From the NCBI GenBank assembly GCA_903929485.1, contig CAIYUY010000136.1, positions 1 to 43,954 on the forward strand: a stretch of 43,954 bases of DNA, written 5' to 3'. Below the pieces are notes generated by a model. That model had not been told where the DNA came from. It did not search any database and saw nothing but the letters and a program-made list of their open reading frames with translations. Positions within the stretch are counted from its first letter, which is position 1. Each line of letters begins with the position of its first letter. The position numbers were made by a program, and so were the translations under genes. Below, one piece after another: positions 23,298 to 31,309 of this stretch. This stretch comes from an uncultured Desulfuromonadales bacterium. Lineage in GTDB: Bacteria > Desulfobacterota > Desulfuromonadia > Geobacterales > CAIOGM01.

Positions 23298-23448
23298 GGT
23301 TCTGTCGGAAGCGGGGGAGCCGTGGCGGTATCACTTCTACTTTCTGTCACCGGAGGATTATACGGGATTCTTCGACCAGGTTCGTTGCGGGAAGTATGAA
23401 GGATGGGTTTCGGGGCTGATGGTGGAGTTGGGGAAGCAAGCGTTGTAG
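23260..23448 (+). pseudogene. C-terminal remnant of an unidentified gene
   Basis: After the chimera, a second frame (+1 relative to it) carries LLQYEVLSEAGEPWRYHFYF, LSPEDYTGFFDQVRCGKYEG and WVSGLMVELGKQAL before a TAG. It looks like the C-terminal end of a folded protein but has no plausible start or ribosome site: the ATG at 23260 is inside the overlapping chimera. I do not recognise the family. It ends 21 bases before the intact AAA ATPase gene. Confidence 0.45.
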
Positions 23449-23469
23449 TGTGAACCGGATGGAGGAACT

Positions 23470-24762
23470 ATGGCAAAGATAGAAGGTCTGCGCATCAAGA
23501 ATTATCGGTCTCTCAAGGATATTACTCTAGGCAAGCTCTGGAATATGCAGAAGTCCGAACCCTTGACACCCATGACCGCCGTCATTGGGAAAAATGGTGT
23601 GGGTAAGAGCACCTTATTCGACGCGTTCGGTTTCCTCGCCGATTGCTTGAAAACAGGCGTAGAAGAGGCTTGTGATTCACGCGGAAGAGGTGGCCTGCAA
23701 AAAATTCGGTCACAGGGGGAAGAAGGCCCCATTGAGTTCGAAATATATTACAAAGAAGATGGTAATGCCCGACCGATAACCTATGAATTGACGATTGATG
23801 TGGATGCCACGGGTCGTCCCTATGTGCAAAAAGAACGTTTACGGCAAAGACGCAAAGGACAGGAAAAAGGGCGCCCGTTTTCTTTTCTTATTTTGAATGA
23901 GGGAAAAGGTGTTGTCTGGAAGGGGGAACGAGAAGGGAGGCAGATTGATGAGGCTAAAGGCGATTTTGATTTGCTGAGTCTTATTGAGACACTTCTGAAA
24001 GGTGAAGACGTTGAAGAAAGCAGGGAGACTGAAGTTGTCGAGCTTGATGACAAACGTAAACTGGGAATTGCAACTCTTGGTTCTCTCAAACAGCATCCTC
24101 GGGTTTCCGCATTCCGTAAGTTTATTGAAGGGTGGTATCTTAGCTACTTTACGCCGGATGCGGCCCGAAGCATGCCACTTGCCGGTCCGCAAAAACATCT
24201 GAATATTCATGGTGATAATCTGGGAAATGTCGTTCAGTTCATAGAACGAGAGCACCCTAAAAGGTTTCGCTCCATCTTGGATCGTATCGCCGGGAAAATA
24301 CCGGGAATAGATAAAATAGATACGGAAAAAACTCAAGATGGGAGGCTTTTGCTGAGGTTTAACGATAAAGGTTTTACCGACCCATTTTATGCACAGCAGA
24401 TGTCGGATGGAACCTTGAAGGTGTTCGCCTATCTGCTTCTCCTTGAAGACCCGGCGCCGCCGCCGTTCATCTGCATAGAAGAACCTGAAAATGGTCTTTA
24501 TCATAAGCTTCTTGAAACTCTGGCTATAGAGTTTCGGGAACATGCTACCGGTCGCAAAGGTGGCGCGCAAGTTTTTATCACGACGCACCAGCCTTATTTT
24601 GTGGACGCACTCGAACCCAATGAAGTCTGGGTTCTGGAAAAGGGAAAAGATGGTTTTTCCTCCATAAGGCGCGCCAGCGATGATCCCTTTGTCTTAAATA
24701 TGGTAGCTGAGGGGCTCCCTTTGGGCGGACTTTGGTATAGCGATTATCTGGATGCGAGGTAA
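23470..24762 (+). CDS. AAA15/AAA21-type ATPase, OLD/RecF-like, of a two-gene putative defence module
   Basis: Predicted ABC/SMC-like ATPase of 430 residues. The N-terminus MAKIEGLRIKNYRSLKDITL is the classical start of RecF/OLD-type ATPases; Walker A is GKNGVGKST (40-48). An insertion of about 200 mostly charged residues follows, then the signature FYAQQMSDGTLKVF, Walker B PPPFICIEEPENGL and the switch His in VFITTHQP. It has no TOPRIM domain of its own; the gene three bases downstream supplies one, as in split OLD-like and PARIS-type systems. GGAGG lies five bases before the ATG. A 23-base stretch in the insertion (23838-23860) matches a dispersed repeat at 43917-43939. Antiphage activity is inference from family and context. 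Confidence 0.85.
   Translation: MAKIEGLRIKNYRSLKDITLGKLWNMQKSEPLTPMTAVIGKNGVGKSTLFDAFGFLADCLKTGVEEACDSRGRGGLQKIRSQGEEGPIEFEIYYKEDGNARPITYELTIDVDATGRPYVQKERLRQRRKGQEKGRPFSFLILNEGKGVVWKGEREGRQIDEAKGDFDLLSLIETLLKGEDVEESRETEVVELDDKRKLGIATLGSLKQHPRVSAFRKFIEGWYLSYFTPDAARSMPLAGPQKHLNIHGDNLGNVVQFIEREHPKRFRSILDRIAGKIPGIDKIDTEKTQDGRLLLRFNDKGFTDPFYAQQMSDGTLKVFAYLLLLEDPAPPPFICIEEPENGLYHKLLETLAIEFREHATGRKGGAQVFITTHQPYFVDALEPNEVWVLEKGKDGFSSIRRASDDPFVLNMVAEGLPLGGLWYSDYLDAR
23838..23860 (+). repeat. Dispersed-repeat-like segment inside the ATPase gene
   Basis: These 23 bases are identical at 22 positions to 43917-43939, which starts a GCAAAGGAC-type 9-base tandem repeat. Here they are coding and give a basic run LRQRRKG. 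Confidence 0.6.
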
Positions 24763-24765
24763 ACA

Positions 24766-25428
24766 ATGCATTTCGTGGTACTCGTAGAAGATCAATCAGG
24801 GAAGAAAGCTCTTGATATTCTTATCCCCAAAATAATCGGTGGACTTCATACGTTTGAGGTTAAATCGTATAAGGGAATCGGACGGTTGCCCAAGGATTTG
24901 AGAGGCAGTTCGGACCCACGTAAAAGAATACTTCTTGATCAACTTCCAAGAGTTCTTCAGGGATATGGGAAAACCTTTGCAACGTATCCGAAAAATTATT
25001 CAGCTGCTGTTATCCTGGTATGCGATCTTGACGATAAATGTCTCAAGGCTTTCCGAACTGAGCTCGTTAATCTTCTTGATGCCTGTAAGCCAAAGCCTGA
25101 AACGCGCTTCTGTATTGCCATAGAAGAGGGAGAGGCATGGTTTCTTGGCGATATTCCTGCAATCATGGGAGCTTATCCCAAAGTCAAGGAGGCACAGTTC
25201 AATTCGTATGTGAATGATTCGATCTGTGGTACTTGGGAATTACTGGCTAATGCGGTGTACCCTGGAGGGTTCCAAACCCTGTCATCCCTTGGCTGGCAAA
25301 TGGTCGGGGCCGAGAAATCGAAATGGTCCGAGCGAATAGCCCCACTAATGGATGTTGAATCTAACAAATCCCCCAGTTTTTGTTATTTCCGCCGCAACCT
25401 TCGGGAATTGGCCGGTATGGAGACTTGA
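24766..25428 (+). CDS. DUF4276-like TOPRIM-fold protein, partner of the AAA ATPase
   Basis: Protein of 220 residues whose pattern fits DUF4276, a TOPRIM-like family. The N-terminal strand ends in the acidic residue of VVLVEDQSGKKAL (E8), a second acidic cluster is at AVILVCDLDDK (D87, D89, D90), and AIEEGEAWFLGD adds further acids. The C-terminal SPSFCYFRRNLREL resembles the equivalent segment of the 22689-23297 chimera (SPSFARFEAKL), so the two are diverged homologues. If the acids bind metal, the protein would be a nuclease effector controlled by the ATPase encoded three bases upstream. The stop overlaps the TTG start of the kamA gene. Confidence 0.75.
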   Translation: MHFVVLVEDQSGKKALDILIPKIIGGLHTFEVKSYKGIGRLPKDLRGSSDPRKRILLDQLPRVLQGYGKTFATYPKNYSAAVILVCDLDDKCLKAFRTELVNLLDACKPKPETRFCIAIEEGEAWFLGDIPAIMGAYPKVKEAQFNSYVNDSICGTWELLANAVYPGGFQTLSSLGWQMVGAEKSKWSERIAPLMDVESNKSPSFCYFRRNLRELAGMET

Positions 25429-26435
25429 AAATCGTACATTCCGCTCTTGATCCTCTGGTTTCCCGTTTCGGCATCGACCCCGCTCCTCTGGCGGCGGTGG
25501 CGGACCGGTATCCGGTGCGGATCTCTCCCCACTATCTTTCTCTTATTCAAGAGCCGGGCGACCCCATCTGGCGCCAGTGCGTCCCCGACACGTTGGAACT
25601 GGAGGACGATCAGCTCCCCGATCCCCTGGATGAGGAGCGGCTTTCACCGGTTCCGGGACTCATCCACCGTTACCCGGATCGGGTCGTCTGGCTGGTCTCC
25701 AAGGAGTGCGCCGTCTTCTGCCGTTTCTGCATGCGCAAGCGGCGGTTGGGGCAGCTCCTCCCGGAGCCCCGGGACTCCCGCCAGGCGGCCCTGGAGTATA
25801 TCGCTGCTCATCCGGAGATCCGCGACGTCATCCTCTCGGGGGGGGACCCCCTCATGCTTCCCGATGCGGAATTGGATGAAATTCTGGCCTCCTTGCGCGT
25901 CATCCCCCATCTGGAGATAATCCGGGTCGGGAGCCGGGCGCCGGTGGTCTTGCCGGAGCGGATCACCCCCGGACTCTGCGCTATCCTGAAAAAGTACCAT
26001 CCTCTCTACCTTAATACCCACTTCAACCACCCCCTGGAGATCACTCCTCAGTCGGCTGCGGCGTGTAGCCGACTGGCCGATGCCGGCATCCCCCTGGGGA
26101 ACCAGAGTGTGCTTCTCAAAGGGGTGAACGATGACCCGGCGGTCATGACCACCCTCATGCAGCGGCTCCTGGCCATCCGGGTCCGTCCGTACTATCTCCA
26201 CCAGATGGATCTGGTGCGGGGGACCGGTCACTTTCGCACTTCCGTGGCATGCGGCGTTCGGATTATGGCGGCGCTGCGTGGTCATACCTCGGGAATGGCG
26301 ATCCCCTACTACGTCATTGATCTCCCCGGCGGCAAGGGGAAGATCCCCATCCTGCCGGAATCGGTGAAGCGGGAGGGAAGGACTCTCATGATTACGACCT
26401 ATACGGGGGAAGTGGTGGAGTACGAGGATGTATGA
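25425..26435 (+). CDS. KamA-family radical SAM protein (lysine 2,3-aminomutase / EF-P beta-lysylation type)
   Basis: Radical SAM and PLP-type aminomutase-like protein of 336 residues. SPVPGLIHRYPDRVVWLVS leads into the cluster motif CAVFCRFC with MRKRRLG, then LSGGDPLMLPD, VGSRAPVVLPERI, LYLNTHFNHPLE and LVRGTGHFRTS. Length and lack of N- and C-terminal extensions make it nearer to EpmB-like than to fermentative KamA, and no efp gene is in view. The start is uncertain: TTG at 25425 overlaps the upstream stop as TTGA, with GGAG only two bases away; upstream in-frame codons have no ribosome site. The island may have been inserted just before this gene and changed its start region. Confidence 0.88.
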   Translation: MKIVHSALDPLVSRFGIDPAPLAAVADRYPVRISPHYLSLIQEPGDPIWRQCVPDTLELEDDQLPDPLDEERLSPVPGLIHRYPDRVVWLVSKECAVFCRFCMRKRRLGQLLPEPRDSRQAALEYIAAHPEIRDVILSGGDPLMLPDAELDEILASLRVIPHLEIIRVGSRAPVVLPERITPGLCAILKKYHPLYLNTHFNHPLEITPQSAAACSRLADAGIPLGNQSVLLKGVNDDPAVMTTLMQRLLAIRVRPYYLHQMDLVRGTGHFRTSVACGVRIMAALRGHTSGMAIPYYVIDLPGGKGKIPILPESVKREGRTLMITTYTGEVVEYEDV

Positions 26436-26446
26436 ACAGGTTCGTA

Positions 26447-26467
26447 GGGGCGCGGCTTGCTGCGCCC
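26447..26467. repeat. Short inverted repeat in the gap between convergent genes
   Basis: GGGCGC (26448-26453) pairs with GCGCCC (26462-26467). GTAGGGGCGCGGCTTGC resembles short dispersed repeats, and there is no T-run, so it is probably not a terminator. Confidence 0.4.
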
Positions 26468-26525
26468 AACGGCCTGTAGCACCGGGTATTTGAGATATTT
26501 AAGGTGCTGGCGGGTGGAGAGGGGG

Positions 26526-27014
26526 TCAGGTTGTTGCGCGTAACGTCTTTTCCCGGTGTCTGTCCGCTTTTTCGCTGGTTTTGGGAGCAAGGCGGATAGT
26601 CATACGACGGTTTTCCCGGATCAGCATGTAGGTTGCCACCGCATCACGCAGTGTCTTTATGAGCTCTTCGTTCTTTCCCGGCTTGGAAATGAAGCGAAAG
26701 GCGCCTGCCTTGTAGAGCGCCTCATGTTCCAGGTCCAGCCCCTCCTGACCGGTGAGCATTATCCGGAGTGAGTCCGGAGAGAGCTCCCATGCCCTCTTCA
26801 AAAATTCAATACCGTTCATGACCGGCATGGTCTGGTCGGAGACGATGACCCCTATGTTGCCGGTATTATTTAGTATTTCCAGTCCTTCCTCGCCTGACGC
26901 CGCGGTAAGCACCTCGTAATCTTCATCCCGCAGCAGACGCGAGAGCGCTTGAAGAACCTCTTGCTCATCGTCCACAAAGAGTACTCTTATGGGTGGTTCT
27001 TTCTCTGACGTCAT
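26526..27014 (-). CDS. Single-domain response regulator with basic C-terminal tail
   Basis: Receiver protein of 162 residues. IRVLFVDDEQEVLQALSRLL gives the acidic pair, VIVSDQTMPVMNG the phospho-acceptor Asp (near residue 61), MLTGQ the Thr position and FISKPGKNEELI the conserved Lys. The receiver resembles those joined to HD-GYP domains (RpfG-like), but only about 45 residues follow, helical and basic (RENRRMTIRLAPKTSEKADR), with no output domain. The ATG at 27014 has AAGGAG eight bases upstream; a GTG at 27080 would add 22 residues but lacks a ribosome site. It is convergent with kamA. No kinase partner is adjacent. Confidence 0.85.
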   Translation of the reverse strand: MTSEKEPPIRVLFVDDEQEVLQALSRLLRDEDYEVLTAASGEEGLEILNNTGNIGVIVSDQTMPVMNGIEFLKRAWELSPDSLRIMLTGQEGLDLEHEALYKAGAFRFISKPGKNEELIKTLRDAVATYMLIRENRRMTIRLAPKTSEKADRHREKTLRATT

Positions 27015-27133
27015 AACCCAAGCTCCTTCTCCCGTGACAGCCCCTGCCGATATTTCTTGCAAGAACGTTGCCTGTTTCACAGGTGAAAGAGAAAAACCTT
27101 AAGATGCTGTTGCTCTAGTCGGTATACACCATC

Positions 27134-28543
27134 TCAAGCTCGGGCCGTGATGAAGTCGATGGCGCGTTCCAGACGCCTGATTGTCTCGTCTTTACCCAGT
27201 ACGGCGATGACATCGTAGATGGCGGGAGAAGTCGTTACACCGCAGAGAGCTACCCGCACCGAGGGGCCGATCTGCCCCATCTTGATCCCCTGGGTGACAC
27301 AGAACTCCTTGAAGAGGATCTCGATACCTGCCGGGGTCATGTCGCCTCCCGTCGCAAGCTGCTTGGCAAAAGAGACGAGATTGGGGAGCTGAGCTGCTGT
27401 CAGCTGCTTCGCCGCCGCCTGCTCGTCGTAAACCACTTCGCTTTGGTAGTAAAAGAGGGCGCCATCGGCCAGTTCCAACATTGTTCTGGCTCGTTCCTGA
27501 AGGGTGATGATGACTCCATCCAGATCGGGAGCGTTCGCCGCCGGCTCCACCCCCCGTTCACGGAGGAAGGGGAGGAGCAGTTGCGCCAGTCGGGCCGGGT
27601 CGCCGTTCTTGATGTAGTGGGCGTTGAGCCAGAGGAGCTTGTCCGGATTGAAGACTCCGGCGGATTTGCCGATCCCCTCCAGGGTGAATTTATCCACCAG
27701 CTCTTCGCGGCTGAAGATCTCATCGTCGCCGTGACTCCACCCTAGCCGAACCAGGTAGTTGATCATTGCTTCGGGAAGATACCCCATGTCCCGATAGGCC
27801 ATGACGCTGGTGGCGCCGTGCCGCTTGGAGAGCCGGGCCTTGTCACTCCCCAGGATCATGGGGACGTGGGCAAACCGGGGGACCGGGAAGCCCAGGGCCT
27901 CGTAGAGGAGAATCTGGCGGGGGGTGTTGCTGAGATGATCATCCCCCCGGATGACGGTGGAGACCTTCATGGTGGCGTCGTCAATGACCACGGTGAAGTT
28001 GTAGATGGGGGTGCCGTCGCTTCGCTGGATGATCAGGTCGTCCAGTTCCTCGTTGTTGAAGGAAATCTGCCCCTTGACCAAGTCGTCGAAGGCGGTGACT
28101 CCCACCGCGGGCGCCCGGAAGCGGATCACGTAGGGTTTCCCTGGTATCTCTTCGCTCAAATCCCGGCATGTCCCATCATACTTGGGTTTCCCCCCCTGGG
28201 CCATGGCCAGTTCCCGTTTTTTTTCCAACTCCTCGGCGGTGCAGTAGCAGCGGTAGGCCTTCCCTTCCTCAAGCAATTTTTGGACATACTCCCGGTAGAC
28301 CGGGAAGAGGTCGGATTGGAAGAAAGGGCCTTCGTCCCATTCCAGTCCCAGCCACTGCATCCCCTCCAGTATGGCGTTCACCGATTCTTCCGTGGAGCGA
28401 GCCACGTCGGTATCCTCGATCCGGAGGATGAAGGTTCCACCCAACTTGTGGGCCAATAGCCAGTTGAAGAGAGCGGTGCGGGCGCCCCCCACATGAAGGT
28501 AGCCGGTGGGGCTGGGGGCAAAGCGGAGACGGATGTCGGACAT
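27134..28543 (-). CDS. gltX: Glutamyl-tRNA synthetase
   Basis: Class I aminoacyl-tRNA synthetase of 469 residues that charges tRNA-Glu, in many such bacteria also tRNA-Gln for later amidation. The N-terminal [20 protein letters not shown] contains the HIGH-type motif, FILRIEDTD the glutamate site, and [11 protein letters not shown] the KMSKS-type loop. A zinc-type insertion [12 protein letters not shown] and a C-terminal helical anticodon-binding domain complete it. AGGAG precedes the ATG. It is the last gene of the tmk-holB-ricT-metG-yacG-gltX run, nine bases after yacG. Confidence 0.97.
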   Translation of the reverse strand: MSDIRLRFAPSPTGYLHVGGARTALFNWLLAHKLGGTFILRIEDTDVARSTEESVNAILEGMQWLGLEWDEGPFFQSDLFPVYREYVQKLLEEGKAYRCYCTAEELEKKRELAMAQGGKPKYDGTCRDLSEEIPGKPYVIRFRAPAVGVTAFDDLVKGQISFNNEELDDLIIQRSDGTPIYNFTVVIDDATMKVSTVIRGDDHLSNTPRQILLYEALGFPVPRFAHVPMILGSDKARLSKRHGATSVMAYRDMGYLPEAMINYLVRLGWSHGDDEIFSREELVDKFTLEGIGKSAGVFNPDKLLWLNAHYIKNGDPARLAQLLLPFLRERGVEPAANAPDLDGVIITLQERARTMLELADGALFYYQSEVVYDEQAAAKQLTAAQLPNLVSFAKQLATGGDMTPAGIEILFKEFCVTQGIKMGQIGPSVRVALCGVTTSPAIYDVIAVLGKDETIRRLERAIDFITARA

Positions 28544-28552
28544 GGGGAACTC

Positions 28553-28732
28553 CTAGGCTTTTTCTTCGTCGGGGGTGGCCTCTTCCAGGTGGAACAGTTC
28601 CGCGGGAATCCGGTACTCTTCAGCTACCCAGGCGCCCAGATCACGAATACGGCACCGTTCGGAACAGAAGGGACGGGTTGGGTTTTCCTCCCAGTGGACA
28701 CTTTTTTTGCAGATGGGACAAGGCGTCATCAT
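28553..28732 (-). CDS. yacG: DNA gyrase inhibitor YacG
   Basis: Small zinc protein of 59 residues. It reads [20 protein letters not shown] and [20 protein letters not shown], giving the four zinc cysteines (C5, C8, C23, C27) and the DLG-W-EEY helix of YacG. The E. coli protein (65 residues) binds GyrB and blocks DNA binding by gyrase. The first of two adjacent ATG codons (28732) is five bases after the metG stop and has GGAGG in front; the second (28729) is possible. It lies between metG and gltX and is easily missed because of its size. Confidence 0.9.
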   Translation of the reverse strand: MMTPCPICKKSVHWEENPTRPFCSERCRIRDLGAWVAEEYRIPAELFHLEEATPDEEKA

Positions 28733-28737
28733 GGTGT

Positions 28738-30270
28738 TTAGTTCTCCTCCTTCTCCTCGATGCGGGGGAAGAGCGGTTCCGCCTTGCGCACTGTGGTTCC
28801 AGCCGCCAAGCCGCCCCAGACAAAGGTCTCCTCTCCGGTGGAGTTGGGAACGCCGAGACAGGCAAGCGCCTTTTCCGAGGTGGAAGGGAGGAAAGCGGCC
28901 AAGAGGGAGTGTACGATCCGCTGGGACTCCAGGATGCAGTACATGATGGTCCCCAGTCGCCCTTTCTGGTCAGGGTCCTTGGCCAGGGTCCAGGGCGCCA
29001 TCTCATCGATGTATTTATTCCCCGCGGAGATGGTTTCCCAGATGGACTGAAGCGCCTTGCTGAAGGCCAGATCCCCCAGGTGACGATCCACCTGGCGTAC
29101 CATCTCTTCCGTTGCCTCCTTGTAGGCGCAGTCCCTGTCCGTCAGTGTTTCCGGTTCCCGCACCACGCCGCCGAAGTATTTGGAGAGCATGGCGGTGGAG
29201 CGGGAGAGGAGATTTCCCAGGTCGTTGGCCAAGTCGGAATTGATCCGGTGGACCAGGGCCGTGTGGGAAAAGTCGCCGTCCAGTCCGAAGGGGACTTCCC
29301 GGAGGAGGAAGTAGCGAACCGCGTCCACGCCGTATTTGTCGATGAGCATGTTGGGTTCCACAACGTTTTGCAGGCTCTTGCTCATCTTTTGTCCTTCCAC
29401 GGTCCACCAGCCATGGGCGAAGACCTTCTTGGGGAGTTCCATCCCGGCGGCCATGAGGAAAGTCGGCCAATAGACGGCGTGGAACCGGAGGATGTCCTTG
29501 CCGATGAGATGGACGTCCGCCGGCCAGTGGTTGCCGAAAGCCCCCTTTTCATCGGGATAGCCAAGCCCCGTGATATAGTTGGCAAGGGCGTCGAACCAGA
29601 CGTAGACGATGTGGCGGGGGTTGCCGGGGACCGGTATCCCCCACCTGAAGGAGGTGCGGGAGACGGAGAGGTCACGCAACCCTTCCTTGACGAAGGAGAC
29701 GATCTCGTTGCGCCGGGACTTGGGCTGAATGAAGTCGGGATGCGCCTCGATGTGAGCCAGAAGCTGTTCCTGATACTTGCTCATCCTGAAGAAATACGAC
29801 TCCTCCTTCAGTTTTTCCGTGGGGCGGTTACAGTCGGGACACTTGTAGTCGATGAGTTGGGTCTCCGTCCAGAAGGTCTCGCACGGGGTGCAGTACCAAT
29901 CCTCATACTCACCCAGGTAGATGTCCCCTTGGGCCAGTACCTTTTCGAACAGATGAGAAACCCCCTGCTTATGCCGTTCCTGAGTCGTCCTGATAAAATC
30001 GGTGTAGGAGATGCCCAGCTTTTCCCAAAGAGCCTGGAAGCGGGTTACGACCCGGTCGGCCAGTTCCAGCGGGGTCTCTCCGGCGGCGGTGGCCACCTTT
30101 TCCACCTTCTGCCCGTGCTCATCGGTGCCGGTGAGAAAAAAGACATCGTCTCCCTTGAGTCGGCGGTAACGGGCCAGGACATCGGCGGCTACGGTGGTGT
30201 AGGCATGACCGATATGAGGGACGTCATTGACATAATATATGGGAGTGGTAACGTAGAATGTTCTGCTCAT
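28738..30270 (-). CDS. metG: Methionyl-tRNA synthetase, short form
   Basis: Class I synthetase of 510 residues charging elongator and initiator tRNA-Met. [20 protein letters not shown] holds the HIGH motif, [10 protein letters not shown] and CPDC are the zinc knuckle cysteines, and [11 protein letters not shown] the KMSKS loop near residue 300. It ends after the helical anticodon domain and lacks the C-terminal OB-fold dimerisation domain found in many longer forms. The start ATG (30270) overlaps the stop of a 16-codon frame made by duplication of its own first codons. AAGGA is located six bases upstream. Confidence 0.97.
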   Translation of the reverse strand: MSRTFYVTTPIYYVNDVPHIGHAYTTVAADVLARYRRLKGDDVFFLTGTDEHGQKVEKVATAAGETPLELADRVVTRFQALWEKLGISYTDFIRTTQERHKQGVSHLFEKVLAQGDIYLGEYEDWYCTPCETFWTETQLIDYKCPDCNRPTEKLKEESYFFRMSKYQEQLLAHIEAHPDFIQPKSRRNEIVSFVKEGLRDLSVSRTSFRWGIPVPGNPRHIVYVWFDALANYITGLGYPDEKGAFGNHWPADVHLIGKDILRFHAVYWPTFLMAAGMELPKKVFAHGWWTVEGQKMSKSLQNVVEPNMLIDKYGVDAVRYFLLREVPFGLDGDFSHTALVHRINSDLANDLGNLLSRSTAMLSKYFGGVVREPETLTDRDCAYKEATEEMVRQVDRHLGDLAFSKALQSIWETISAGNKYIDEMAPWTLAKDPDQKGRLGTIMYCILESQRIVHSLLAAFLPSTSEKALACLGVPNSTGEETFVWGGLAAGTTVRKAEPLFPRIEEKEEN

Positions 30271-30328
30271 GGCTTTTCCTTACAGATGGGAGTAGCGACG
30301 TAGAATGCTCTGCTCATGGCTTTTCCTT
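30241..30328. repeat. 41-bp direct duplication at the ricT-metG junction
   Basis: 30241-30281 and 30288-30328 are the same sequence at 37 of 41 positions, offset by 47 bases. Each copy carries, on the minus strand, AAGGAAAAGCCATGAGCAGA, that is a ribosome site, an ATGA stop-start overlap and the first codons of metG. Confidence 0.92.
30267..30317 (-). CDS. Putative 16-residue coupled leader peptide (duplicate of metG start)
   Basis: Reads [16 protein letters not shown] and stops. The first eleven residues copy [11 protein letters not shown] of MetG with two Thr-to-Ala changes and three other base changes that are silent or share a codon with them. Its ATG overlaps the ricT stop (ATGA) and its TGA overlaps the metG ATG in the same way, so ribosomes could pass from ricT through this frame to metG. 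The last four residues, KEKP, equal the end of RicT. Whether it is translated is unknown; it may simply be the scar of the duplication. Confidence 0.5.
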   Translation of the reverse strand: MSRAFYVATPICKEKP

Positions 30329-31264
30329 GGGGCCTCGTCCGGGGCCTTTGCGGTCGGTGCGGCGCTGGGGAGGTTTCTGCGGGGCTTTGTTCTCACGGGC
30401 CGGTCGCTGGGGGGGCGCAGCCTCCATGGGCTCTTTGGGAAACGGTTTTTTCGGTTTCTCCATGATATGTTCCGGGCGGATTTCCTCGCTCTTGATGACG
30501 ACCTCGCGATGTTCCTCTGTCCGGATGGTGACGGTTCCCGTGACGACATTCTGTTTCACCACCTCGCCGCACTGCTCGCCACACTGGATGTAACGGCCGC
30601 ATTTGGGCATGGTTTTCTTGATGGCGCTGTAGGTCTCGTATTCGTAGCCGAGACAGCAGAGGAGGCGGCCGCATTGGCCGGAAATCTTGGTGGGGTTCAG
30701 CGCCAGGTTCTGTTCCTTGGCCATTTTCACCGAGACCGGCTCGAATTCCCGCAGGAACGACGAGCAGCAGAGTTCCCGGCCGCAGATGCCGATCCCTCCC
30801 ACCATCTTGGCCTCATCGCGGACGCCGATCTGGCGCATCTCGATACGGGTATGGAAGGCGTAGGCCAAGTCCTTCACCAGTTCGCGGAAATCGATGCGGC
30901 CATCCGCGGTGAAAAAGAAGATGGCCTTGCTGCCGTCGAAGAGGTATTCGACCCGGATCAGCTTCATATCCAGATTGCGTTCGATGATCTTTTTCAGGCA
31001 GTAGGCGCGGGCGTCTTTTTCTCGCACCTTGTTGCGGGCTGCCGTTTGCAGATCTTCTTCCGTCGCCCCGCGGAGAACCTGTTTGATCCCTTCAGGAAGC
31101 TCCGTGCCGGACAGTTCCCGCGGTTCTCTCACTACGGCGCCGATACCCCGTCCTTTTTCGGTCTCCACCACGACCTGATCGCCGCGGCGGAGTTCCATGG
31201 CGCCACAGGTGAAGTCGTAGAGTTTTCCGGCATAGCCGAATTGGATGCTTATGACACGCGCCAC
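30314..31264 (-). CDS. ricT: RicT-like PSP1-domain protein
   Basis: PSP1-domain protein of 316 residues, homologous to Bacillus YaaT/RicT, part of a complex carrying iron-sulphur clusters that affects RNA processing and phosphorelay. SIQFGYAGKLYDFTCG opens the protein, and the conserved cysteines are in GGIGICGRELCCSSF and CGRLLCCLGYEYETY. The last 55 residues are low-complexity, rich in Pro, Lys and Arg (PKKPFPKEPMEAAPPQRP), probably disordered and RNA-binding. The order tmk-holB-ricT is conserved in many bacteria. The end of the gene lies inside a 41-base duplication with the metG start. Confidence 0.9.
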   Translation of the reverse strand: MARVISIQFGYAGKLYDFTCGAMELRRGDQVVVETEKGRGIGAVVREPRELSGTELPEGIKQVLRGATEEDLQTAARNKVREKDARAYCLKKIIERNLDMKLIRVEYLFDGSKAIFFFTADGRIDFRELVKDLAYAFHTRIEMRQIGVRDEAKMVGGIGICGRELCCSSFLREFEPVSVKMAKEQNLALNPTKISGQCGRLLCCLGYEYETYSAIKKTMPKCGRYIQCGEQCGEVVKQNVVTGTVTIRTEEHREVVIKSEEIRPEHIMEKPKKPFPKEPMEAAPPQRPARENKAPQKPPQRRTDRKGPGRGPKEKP

Positions 31265-31309
31265 GTATACCTCCGGTCGTCCGGAGACGACAATAATATC
31301 TTATATTCT

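Noticed and set aside
28678-30303. 541-codon plus-strand frame opposite metG
   Set aside because: It is the antisense of a clear methionyl-tRNA synthetase in a GC-rich genome, with low-complexity Gly/Val-rich composition and no motif.
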